From: Culturomica sp.
GTDB lineage: Bacteria > Bacteroidota > Bacteroidia > Bacteroidales > Marinifilaceae
Direction of reading: 5' to 3'
NCBI GenBank assembly: GCA_031262745.1
Contig: JAISHE010000005.1
Coordinates: 27,519 to 91,518 of the forward strand
Length of the DNA: 64,000 nucleotides
Position numbers and translations under genes: made by a program. A model generated the notes under the pieces. It ran no database searches and was not told where the DNA came from. It was given only the letters and a program-made list of their open reading frames with translations. Every line of letters begins with the position of its first letter. Position 1 is the first letter of the stretch. Shown one piece after another: positions 52,140-60,763 of the stretch.

Positions 52140-53984
52140 ATGTGCGGAATTGTAGGTTATATAGGTAAACAAGAGGCTTTCCCGATTTTAATTAAAGGTT
52201 TACACCGTTTGGAATACAGAGGTTATGACAGCGCAGGGGTTGCCCTTGTCAACGACAATAAGGAACTTAATGTGTATAAAACGAAAGGACGAGTTGCCGA
52301 TTTGGAGGAATTTGTTAAAAATAAAGATATTTCGGGAACTATCGGAATTGCCCACACTCGTTGGGCTACTCACGGGGAGCCGAATAATGTAAATGCACAT
52401 CCGCACTATTCACAGTCGGAGAATTTGGCTTTAATCCACAACGGGATTATAGAAAACTACTCCACAATAAAGGAGGAACTTATTAATAAAGGTTACTCTT
52501 TTCAAAGCGACACGGACACGGAAGTGCTCGTGCAACTTATCGAATATATAAAGGAAACCAACAAAACAGATCTTTTCACGGCGGTGCAGCTTGCATTGGG
52601 TGAAATCGTTGGGGCTTATGCCATTGCCGTCCTTGAAAAAGGCAATACGGACACTATAATTGCAGCCCGTAAGAGCAGTCCGCTCGTAATAGGAATAGGC
52701 GAAGACGAACTTTTTGTGGCATCGGACGCTTCTCCTATCGTTGACTACACAAATAAAGTGCTTTATCTTGACGATGAGGAAATAGCTATCGTCAAACGCG
52801 GCGAAGAACCGATTATACGAACAATAGGTAATGTGAAAAAGAGCCACAAGATTGTTGAATTGGAAGTAAATCTCAGCCAATTGGAAAAAGGCGGTTACCC
52901 GCATTTCATGTTGAAAGAAATTATAGAACAACCGCGCACTCTAAAAGATTGCATGAGCGGACGCATCAACATATCATGCGACAATGTTGTTCTATCGGGT
53001 ATTTTGGACAATAAAGAGAAATTCATGAATGCCAGAAGGATTATTATTCTCGGTTGCGGCACATCGTGGCATGCCGGATTAATCGGGGAATATCTTTTTG
53101 AGGATATATGCCGCATACCGGTGGAAGTGGAATACTCATCGGAGTTCCGCTATCGTCATCCCGTGATTTATAAAGACGACATTGTCATTGCCATATCCCA
53201 GTCCGGAGAAACCGCCGACACTCTTGCTGCCATCGAATTGGCAAAAGAAGCCGGTGCATTCGTCTTCGGTATTTGCAACGTGGTGGGTTCATCCATTCCG
53301 CGCAACACTCATTCCGGTGCCTACACCCACGTAGGTCCCGAAATCGGCGTTGCGTCCACAAAAGCGTTCACCGCCCAAGTGATGGTGCTCAATATGATGG
53401 CACTCGCCATAGGACGTGCCAAAGGAAGCATCACCGAAGACCGGTTTCAACATCTGATTAAAGAACTCGGACGCATACCGGAGAAGGTGGAACATATTTT
53501 AAAAGACACTTCCAAGATTGAAAATCTGTCGAAGATTTTTACTTACGCACATAATTTCATTTATCTCGGAAGAGGCTACAATTGTCCGGTCGCAATGGAA
53601 GGCGCATTGAAGTTAAAAGAAATTTCCTACATACATGCCGAAGGTTATCCGGCTGCCGAAATGAAACACGGTCCTATAGCATTAATCGACAATGAAATGC
53701 CCGTTGTCGTTATCGCCACCCACAACAGTATGTATGAAAAAATCATCAGCAACATTCAGGAAATTAAGGCTCGCAACGGCAAGGTGATTGCAGTGGTAAC
53801 GGAAAACGACTGCAAAATGTGTAACATTGCCGACCAAATAATCGAAGTACCCGCATCGGAAGAATGTCTGGAACCGCTGCTGACGATTATTCCTTTACAG
53901 TTGCTTTCCTACTACATTGCCGTCAACAAAGGTAGAGACGTGGATATGCCCCGCAACTTAGCCAAATCGGTAACGGTGGAATAA
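52140..53984 (+). CDS. glmS: glutamine--fructose-6-phosphate aminotransferase (isomerizing)
   Basis: MCGIVGYIGKQEAFPILIKGLHRLEYRGYDSAG; C-terminal PRNLAKSVTVE. Confidence 0.97.
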   Translation: MCGIVGYIGKQEAFPILIKGLHRLEYRGYDSAGVALVNDNKELNVYKTKGRVADLEEFVKNKDISGTIGIAHTRWATHGEPNNVNAHPHYSQSENLALIHNGIIENYSTIKEELINKGYSFQSDTDTEVLVQLIEYIKETNKTDLFTAVQLALGEIVGAYAIAVLEKGNTDTIIAARKSSPLVIGIGEDELFVASDASPIVDYTNKVLYLDDEEIAIVKRGEEPIIRTIGNVKKSHKIVELEVNLSQLEKGGYPHFMLKEIIEQPRTLKDCMSGRINISCDNVVLSGILDNKEKFMNARRIIILGCGTSWHAGLIGEYLFEDICRIPVEVEYSSEFRYRHPVIYKDDIVIAISQSGETADTLAAIELAKEAGAFVFGICNVVGSSIPRNTHSGAYTHVGPEIGVASTKAFTAQVMVLNMMALAIGRAKGSITEDRFQHLIKELGRIPEKVEHILKDTSKIENLSKIFTYAHNFIYLGRGYNCPVAMEGALKLKEISYIHAEGYPAAEMKHGPIALIDNEMPVVVIATHNSMYEKIISNIQEIKARNGKVIAVVTENDCKMCNIADQIIEVPASEECLEPLLTIIPLQLLSYYIAVNKGRDVDMPRNLAKSVTVE

Positions 53985-55159
53985 TGGTTCGCCTGCTTCA
54001 CACGCTTGCCTTGCTCGGCTGTCTCCTGTTCACCTGCTCGGCACAAACCGAATCGCCGGCAATCATAGTGGGAGCAGAACGCACGGAATTGTACTTACCT
54101 CTGCTTGCGGGTAAACGCATTGCCGTTGCGGCAAACCACACTTCCCTCGTCAAGGGCAAACATTTGGTGGATATGCTGCATGAAAGCGGTTTTAATGTCG
54201 CCCTTATCATTGCAGCCGAACACGGTTTCAGAGGCGATGCCGACGCAGGCGAAAAGGTCGGCAATTCTACCGATGCCAAAACCGGTATACCGATATTCTC
54301 TCTCTACAACGGCAAGACAACACGACCCGATAGGGCGACTGCCGACAAGTTTGATGTGCTGATTTTCGACATTCAAGACGTGGGCACGCGCTTTTATACC
54401 TACTATATAACCATGACACGGCTAATGGATGCCTGTGCCGAATACGGCAAAGAAATGATCGTTCTCGACCGTCCCAATCCCAACGGGCACTATGTAGACG
54501 GTCCTATTCTAAACATGAAATACAAATCGGGGGTCGGTTGGTTACCCATTCCCGTAGTTCACGGAATGACGCTTGGAGAATTGGCACAAATGATCAACGG
54601 CGAAAATTGGTTGCCCGAACATCGCAAATGCAAAATCACCGTTGTGCCCTGCCTCAACTATAATCATCACACTTTCTACCACCTTCCCGTGCCACCCTCG
54701 CCGAATTTGCCCGACATGCAAGCCGTTTATCTCTACTCTTCACTATGTTTTTTTGAGGGGACACCGGTCAGCATCGGCAGAGGTACCGACCTGCCATTTC
54801 AAGTGTACGGACATCCGAAGATGCACGGCTACGGCTACTCGTTCACACCCCGCAGCGTTGCCGGTGCAAAAAATCCGCCATGCCTCAACCAAAAGTGCTA
54901 CGGCACGGATCTCTCGCAACTTCCGCAGGACAGTTTGCTCACGCAAGGCATTAACCTTTCCTATCTTATTGATGCCTACAACAATTTGCAAATGGGCGAT
55001 GCGTTTTTCACGCCGTTTTTCGAGAAGCTGATCGGAGTGTCTTACGTGCGTGAGATGATACAATCCGGTGCATCCGCCCAAGAAATACACTCCCGCTGGC
55101 AACCCGACATCCGCCGCTTCCTCCACCAACGCCACCCCTATCTCCTCTATGCGGAGTAG
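53984..55159 (+). CDS. namZ: DUF1343 (NamZ/YbbC-type exo-beta-N-acetylmuramidase, GH171-like)
   Basis: KRIAVAANHTSLVKGKHLVDML...AAEHGFRGDADAGEKV...IFDIQDVGTRFYTYY...VLDRPNPNG; stop TAG is the start of a repeat module. Confidence 0.88.
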   Translation: MVRLLHTLALLGCLLFTCSAQTESPAIIVGAERTELYLPLLAGKRIAVAANHTSLVKGKHLVDMLHESGFNVALIIAAEHGFRGDADAGEKVGNSTDAKTGIPIFSLYNGKTTRPDRATADKFDVLIFDIQDVGTRFYTYYITMTRLMDACAEYGKEMIVLDRPNPNGHYVDGPILNMKYKSGVGWLPIPVVHGMTLGELAQMINGENWLPEHRKCKITVVPCLNYNHHTFYHLPVPPSPNLPDMQAVYLYSSLCFFEGTPVSIGRGTDLPFQVYGHPKMHGYGYSFTPRSVAGAKNPPCLNQKCYGTDLSQLPQDSLLTQGINLSYLIDAYNNLQMGDAFFTPFFEKLIGVSYVREMIQSGASAQEIHSRWQPDIRRFLHQRHPYLLYAE

Positions 55160-55650
55160 GGGCGGGCTTGAAATCCGCCCCGATAATGTACGGGCGTATG
55201 CCATACGCCCGAAAACACTCTCTCGGCAAGGGATTTTGACAATGGGTTTAAACCCATTGTTATTTGCTACTATAATGGCATATATGGCTTCCGTAGGAAG
55301 CGCAGTTTAGTAACCAGCCGGCTTGTCGGCTGGCAAGGCTGGCGTATGCCCTACGGAACCCCCGCCCACAAAAAAAGCAGATGAACATTGTTCTTGCTTC
55401 ATAAACCTCAAACACTTACTAAAAAAGTTTAATCCGCTCGGACAAAAGTCCATCTGCCTGTTGCTACCTCATCAGAGGCGTGATACCATACGCTCTCCGG
55501 CGTCTCCCTTAGGTCGCTGACCTAAGGTTATGAAAATCAGGCTCTGCGAGCCGACCCCGACATCATCGGGCGTATACCATACGCCCCTACATATTCGCCC
55601 GAAGGGCGACATCTTCATAACCGTAGTGTCAAGCGAAGCGCGACCTACGG
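55156..55650. repeat. cluster C of modular GC-rich hairpin repeats
   Basis: GTAGGGGCGGGCTTGAAATCCGCCCC, GGGCGTATGCCATACGCCC, CAATGGGTTTAAACCCATTG, CCTTAGGTCGCTGACCTAAGG, GGCTCTGCGAGCC, CGCCCGAAGGGCG. Confidence 0.9.
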
Positions 55651-56283
55651 CTCTCTTTCGCCTTTGGTGTTTTGCCAAGCGAGGGCAAAATAGACAACCT
55701 TCCCGCGCTGTTCTTCTTCAAAATCCAACGTTATAGGCGATTTTGTATCCAATAACGAATTTGTAAACACTTTTATACTTGTGGGTGGCGTGTCGCTCAC
55801 TATCCACTTCACCACTGCTCCCTGAACTCCGGCGGGTTTTGCGCGGTGGTCGCTGCCCGAATCGCGGAAAGAAACGCTGATGCAGCGAACTGTGTTGCGG
55901 TCAATACCCGTTACGTCGGGAACTGTGTCGGGTACGGGTACAGGCGTGCGAGTTGACTTGTGCAACGGTAAGCCCATAGCTGCCTTATCTTCGTCGCTAA
56001 CCTTAGGATTGTAGGTGATATAAGACTTTAGCAACAATCTGAGTTGCTTTTCATACGCTTTGCGGGCTGATTTCTTTGCCTGCACGGCTACGCTTGTCTT
56101 CGTTGCCGGGTTCTCAACTACAGAATATGCCGCTTCCCACTTAGCTCTAAGTGCTGCTATTTCAGCAACAACATCTGCGGGAATGACCCATAATTCTGCA
56201 TTTTCTTCAACTGCGTTTACAACAACACTCTGGAAAGTGTTGAATTGGGCATCTGCGCCCGGGATAAAATCCGTTGTACTCAT
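55645..56283 (-). CDS. hypothetical protein, apparently truncated at the C-terminus by a repeat module
   Basis: MSTTDFIPGADAQFNTFQSVVVNAVEENAELWVIPADVVAEIAALRAKWEAAYSV...FALAWQNTKGEREP; the tool's longer N-terminus is the 21-bp repeat array read as codons. Confidence 0.65.
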   Translation of the reverse strand: MSTTDFIPGADAQFNTFQSVVVNAVEENAELWVIPADVVAEIAALRAKWEAAYSVVENPATKTSVAVQAKKSARKAYEKQLRLLLKSYITYNPKVSDEDKAAMGLPLHKSTRTPVPVPDTVPDVTGIDRNTVRCISVSFRDSGSDHRAKPAGVQGAVVKWIVSDTPPTSIKVFTNSLLDTKSPITLDFEEEQRGKVVYFALAWQNTKGEREP

Positions 56284-56368
56284 AATGCTAACTATTAGTT
56301 GTTTATATAAAATTCTGCCCACAATTCGGGCGAGTTTGAAATACTCTTTGGATGTTTCGCCGAACTTT

Positions 56369-56494
56369 GAATTGTACAATTGAGCCGGTGAATTGTGCAA
56401 TTGAGTCAATGAATTGTACAATTGAGCCGGTGAATTGTACAATTGAGTCTTTGAATTGTACAAGCGAGTCAATGAATTGTACAATTGAGCTGCT
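56369..56494. repeat. 21-bp tandem repeat, 6 units with palindromic core AATTGTACAATT
   Basis: GAATTGTACAATTGAGYCRRT units starting at 56369, 56390, 56411, 56432, 56453, 56474. Confidence 0.97.
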
Positions 56495-56534
56495 CGCCGG
56501 CATAAATCTATAACTCAATGTTTCCATTATTGAT

Positions 56535-58814
56535 CTAATTCATCAAACAACGGACGCGGAAGCCATACGACTTAGTGTAGTTGGTACGGTAGACCATAGT
56601 ATCATCGTGGTGCAGATTCCGGAGCCACGCAGTGGAGGAACTATTCTCTGATGACGACCACCAGTGTCCGTTCGTGCCAACGTCGTAGAACGTACCACCG
56701 GAGTTACTCCGGTAGCCACCTGGGCGCCCGTCCCAACCCGAAGTGTTAGTGCCCGAAGTAGAAGCATTGACTGTCCACAAATTAGTACTCTTTAATTCGC
56801 GACCCTCATCTGTACCACGATAACCCGTAGTGTTTGCTTGTGCCTCTGTCATCCCAAGATACATTTCCAAAGTCTTAAACTCCGCATCGCTCGGAACATG
56901 CCAACCATCGGGACAAATGCCCTGTGTATGACCTGAACCATCTACAGCGTATTTCTTATTAAAGTCCGTTGCCGTATTGATTGCGCCCGAAGCTACATTT
57001 TCGCCGTTAACTGCCTCTGCCCAATTATAAAGTCCACCGTAAGTTGTGCAATTATTTTCATCATTACTATAACATATCTTTTGAATGCCGGCTCGTTGAT
57101 GAGTAGAGTAATCCGTGTTGGCTACACGTTCACCTATATTCATATTCTTCGTCATCCAACACTGGGTGCCGATTTGAAGAATCGGATAAACCTTACTATC
57201 GCGACTATCTGTAAAACTCTTACCGTCTAAACTAAACCACGGCTTCATAGGACTTACCGCCAGTGTTAAATTAGCATTATTATTGCAACCGGCAACGTTT
57301 ACTGTACATGTAACCACTTGATTTCCTTCAGTTGAGGTACTATTGGCAAAATCGCTGTAAGAAGGCGTATAGCTGGCTCCGGTTTTAGTTATAATCTCGT
57401 TTTCCCATGTGAACGTTGGAGTTGTTGCAGTATAAGGGACACTCGCTTTCACTGTCGTATGTACACAAGAATTAACTTTGCCGGTTACAGGACTAAACGA
57501 AATTGTAAGATTAGGTATGGTTGTTGTAACAATTACCGAAGCTTCGCCCAGAGCCGTGATAGCTTTGCGCTTAAACTTCAAAGCCAAACTCGCTCCGCTA
57601 AAACTTCCTTGAACGTAGGTTACCGACTCCGAAATTTCATTTGGTAGCAACTCCCAAACTGTTGAACTGCCCTTTTGAACATACCAAACATAACTCACTT
57701 TTGTATCCACCGCAGCACCATTCCACGTTGCGCTTCCCCTGACACTGTCGGAAACTATTATCTCTGCATCAAGACAGTTTATTGATGCAACTTTGATTAT
57801 GCCCGGATTTACTACCACGCTACTACTGCCAAACGTGTGAACTGCACGAAAACCCATTGTATTGTCTATTGTGTCGGTAACGGTGGCTCTCGTCCTGTCC
57901 GAAATCTTTAACTCATCGGTATTTGTGCTCGAAAAACTTCCGCCCTTAGCGATAAAAGAAGCGGCTGTATTTGCCCAAATACTTGCGGCAATGTCGCTTG
58001 TTCCGTTTGCGTTTATTGCGCCGTTGCCGTGAGAAGCGTAAATATCGGAAGTGTTGAAATTGCTGCCGGCATCAACGGAATAACAAAGTTCAGCTACGTT
58101 TCCGCTCATCTCCATCAAACCCCAAAACGTTGCTCCTGCCTGAGCCTGAGTTGAACTCGCAGTGCCAAATGAGGCACTGCGAACAGGTCCCAAATCAGCG
58201 TTGTTATAATTGACGTTAGTTGCAGCTGAAGAAGGCTGCTCATTGACTCTGCCGGCGTTGAGCAAAGAACCCGCTCCACTCAAACCGTTAATGCCGCTTG
58301 CAGAGTTCCAAACAAACTCGCCCGAAAGAGACTGCTGAGGATAAGGTATACGACAAGCCTTTTCATATTCCAACTCGCTCATTGGGCGAAGGCAGGCGTA
58401 ATCGCAATAAGCCAACACATCGGCAGAAGTCAAATAATTGCAAGCTATACATTTGCCATCATCCTCGCCGAAATAAGGCTCTGCGGGATTAAGATTGCAA
58501 CCGAAAACTGCAGGCTTACCCGAAAGATTGGAAAGAACGCAAATGCCGTTGCGATAGCTTGGACGCGATTTATCGCCGAAAACGTACTCTCCTACCTTTA
58601 ACTTATCAAGATCATTTCCTATGCGTGCTTTTTGCTGATCACGAGTAAGATTGTTGAGAAAACTTACATACTGTTCCTGACTAACTTCGTATTTCATGCA
58701 ATAGAAACCCTTATACCCTTTGGGATACGTGGCAGGCAAACTTTTCGCTGCACCTTCACTTCCGCCTGTAATGGGATAAACATTCATAGCATCTTCGCTG
58801 TTCACGGCAATCAT
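56535..58814 (-). CDS. FGE-sulfatase-like plus Fibrobacter succinogenes major paralogous (FISUMP) domain protein, 5'-truncated
   Basis: KGFYCMKYEVSQEQYVSFLNNL...GNVAELCYS...GGSFSS; C-terminal ICPDGWHVPSDAEFKTLEMYLGM...YGFRVRCLMN; no signal peptide although the frame stays open upstream to 58892. Confidence 0.75.
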   Translation of the reverse strand: MIAVNSEDAMNVYPITGGSEGAAKSLPATYPKGYKGFYCMKYEVSQEQYVSFLNNLTRDQQKARIGNDLDKLKVGEYVFGDKSRPSYRNGICVLSNLSGKPAVFGCNLNPAEPYFGEDDGKCIACNYLTSADVLAYCDYACLRPMSELEYEKACRIPYPQQSLSGEFVWNSASGINGLSGAGSLLNAGRVNEQPSSAATNVNYNNADLGPVRSASFGTASSTQAQAGATFWGLMEMSGNVAELCYSVDAGSNFNTSDIYASHGNGAINANGTSDIAASIWANTAASFIAKGGSFSSTNTDELKISDRTRATVTDTIDNTMGFRAVHTFGSSSVVVNPGIIKVASINCLDAEIIVSDSVRGSATWNGAAVDTKVSYVWYVQKGSSTVWELLPNEISESVTYVQGSFSGASLALKFKRKAITALGEASVIVTTTIPNLTISFSPVTGKVNSCVHTTVKASVPYTATTPTFTWENEIITKTGASYTPSYSDFANSTSTEGNQVVTCTVNVAGCNNNANLTLAVSPMKPWFSLDGKSFTDSRDSKVYPILQIGTQCWMTKNMNIGERVANTDYSTHQRAGIQKICYSNDENNCTTYGGLYNWAEAVNGENVASGAINTATDFNKKYAVDGSGHTQGICPDGWHVPSDAEFKTLEMYLGMTEAQANTTGYRGTDEGRELKSTNLWTVNASTSGTNTSGWDGRPGGYRSNSGGTFYDVGTNGHWWSSSENSSSTAWLRNLHHDDTMVYRTNYTKSYGFRVRCLMN

Positions 58815-58840
58815 TCCGCCGTTGTTGCTGCCCAGACGGT

Positions 58841-59252
58841 TAGGCGTGGCACCGGATTTCCGATTATCTATCGCAAGATGGAGCAGAACGGCTCACCCAC
58901 CCCGACGTTCGAGACCGATGACCGGCACACTCACTTCTTGGCGGTTTTGCCCGTGCACCCCGAGTTTCTAAAAGAGAATAACGAAGAGCCTCTCGTAATA
59001 GAGCCGTCGAAGTTAAAATCTCCGAAGGCTATGGAAATTTTGGAATTCTGCAAGGAGCCGAAAAGTCGTAAGGAGATTTTGGATATGTTAGAGGTATTTA
59101 ATCACCCCAAAAACATCAAACCATATATTAAACCTCTTGTTGATTTAGGTTATCTTGCAGAAACAGATCCGGATAAACCTAATAGCTCGAAACAAAAGTA
59201 TTACACAACATCCGAAGGGTTGAATTATCTGTCGATTGTGAATATCGAATAG
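58841..59252 (+). pseudogene. C-terminal remnant of an AAA_4/HATPase_c_4-type ATP-binding regulator
   Basis: RRGTGFPIIYRKMEQNGSPTPTFETDDRHTHFLAVLPVHPEF followed by a winged-helix-like tail; N-terminal domains absent. Confidence 0.6.
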
Positions 59253-59256
59253 AGTC

Positions 59257-59364
59257 AGGTGTAGGTATAAGTGTAGGTATAAGTGTAGGTATAAGTGTAG
59301 GTATAAGTGTAGGTATAAGTTGGAGACTAAGTTGTAGACTAAGTCTTAGACTAAGTGGAGTTAG
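59257..59364. repeat. 12-bp tandem repeat, 9 units (AAGTGTAGGTAT changing to AAGTTGTAGACT)
   Basis: Unit starts at exact 12-bp spacing from 59257 to 59353. Confidence 0.95.
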
Positions 59365-59403
59365 ATAATGAAACCAATGCCGACCTTCATATATGGCTCA
59401 CAT

Positions 59404-59585
59404 ATAAGGTTATGAAAATCAGGCTCTGCGAGCCGAAAGACAACATAAATCCTTGCCTGAAAGGCAAAATTTTCATAACCGCAGGTCAAGCGAAGCGCGA
59501 CCTGCGGTAGGACACGGGCGACCTACGGTAGTACCAGACATCATCATCGGGCGTATTCCATACGCCCGTACATTACAGGCGTTGC
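59404..59585. repeat. cluster D of modular hairpin repeats
   Basis: GGTTATGAAAATCAGGCTCTGCGAGCCGA, TTGCCTGAAAGGCAA...TTTTCATAACC, CCGCAGGTCAAGCGAAGCGCGACCTGCGG, GGGCGTATTCCATACGCCC. Confidence 0.85.
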
Positions 59586-59627
59586 GGATATTATATTGTG
59601 TGGCGTGAAAATTTTTCTAACATTATT

Positions 59628-59659
59628 TTGTGATTATTAAAATTTATTACCTACATTTG
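59628..59659 (+). promoter_or_regulatory. predicted Bacteroidetes promoter (TTG - 21 nt - TACATTTG)
   Basis: -33 TTG at 59628 and -7 TACATTTG at 59652-59659 with consensus-like spacing. Confidence 0.55.
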
Positions 59660-60148
59660 CCTTGCAATGGTTTCTTTGTAAAAACCATGGTTAATTTCGC
59701 CTCTTTTTTTCCCTTTTTCGGTCTCTTCCGTTTTCATTTTTGACATGATGTAATTATTTAAAAATATTGCAGTTAGCCTCTTTTTGCAAACAACCCTATT
59801 TCATTGATTTTCATCGGTTTTTGACCCTCAATATACCATGGTATTTCAAAATTCTTGTTTTGTAGTTGTATTTCTTTAATTTACAATACTTTAAGGAGAA
59901 ATTTTCGATTTGTTACGGAATTAAACTTAAAAAAATCCATTGTTTTTATAATAACCTCATTTTCATTGTCTTGCATTCATGTTTTAAGCGATGCTTTTAA
60001 CGGGGCATCATTCACGTTTCCCATAAATCGTATGTATAAATCCCTGAAAGTCGACTGTCGGTGGGGAAATAATGTAGAAATAAAGTTTTGTCAATGACGT
60101 AACTTCTTTAATAATAATAAAATATGTGTAACTTTTAAAATTATAACA

Positions 60149-60763
60149 ATGAGATCAAATTTAATTTTAACGATTGTAGCAAGCGTATGTATAATTAGTT
60201 TATCGGCTTGCGGAGGTAGTAAACGCTTTTCCGACAACTATTCCGGCAATATCAAAGGCAGTCCTTTCGGGGATGTTTATCAGTCTCCTTGCAGCGAATT
60301 GGATTCTGAAACCGACTTCACCGCCACCGGTATAGCCGTAGGTTCACGCTTGCGTATGGGCGAATTGCAGGGTATGGCTCTTGCCAATGCACAGGGTATA
60401 GCACGCCAAAAGATGCAGCATGCCTACAAGGGAGCTATCGATGACTACACCAACAGCGTTGGTACCAACACCGGAACGGACATTGAAACCAAGATTGAAC
60501 GCGGCGGCACTCAAATCATCGACCGCATCATTAACGACACTCGCGCCGTTTGTGGTCCTAAGTTTTCTTCCGTTGATGATAAAGGTAACGTTACCTGCTA
60601 CGTAGGTATCCGTATCAGCAAAAAGGAAATAGCCGCAAAAGTAGCCGAAGCTGTAGCTAATCAGGTTAGTGATGATGAGGAATTGAAAATCCGCTTTAAG
60701 GAACAGGAATTCCGCAAAAGGATGGAAGAAAGTTTCAGCAATTTTAAAGAAGATTCCAAATGA
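60149..60763 (+). CDS. LPP20-like lipoprotein
   Basis: Lipobox MRSNLILTIVASVCIISLSACGG; TDFTATGIAVGSRLRMGELQGMALANAQGIARQKM. Confidence 0.65.
   Translation: MRSNLILTIVASVCIISLSACGGSKRFSDNYSGNIKGSPFGDVYQSPCSELDSETDFTATGIAVGSRLRMGELQGMALANAQGIARQKMQHAYKGAIDDYTNSVGTNTGTDIETKIERGGTQIIDRIINDTRAVCGPKFSSVDDKGNVTCYVGIRISKKEIAAKVAEAVANQVSDDEELKIRFKEQEFRKRMEESFSNFKEDSK

Noticed and set aside
55370-55465. Possible small RNA between GCAGATG and CATCTGC
   Set aside because: Only a 7-bp distant inverted match and no clear promoter or terminator.
56284-56484. N-terminal extension MYNSLTRLYNSKTQLYNSPAQ... of the 55645 ORF
   Set aside because: It is the 21-bp repeat translated; a better start is MSTTDFIPGADAQF at 56283.
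59855-60097. 80-aa ORF in the AT-rich leader
   Set aside because: Low-complexity composition and no recognisable domain; more likely untranslated leader.
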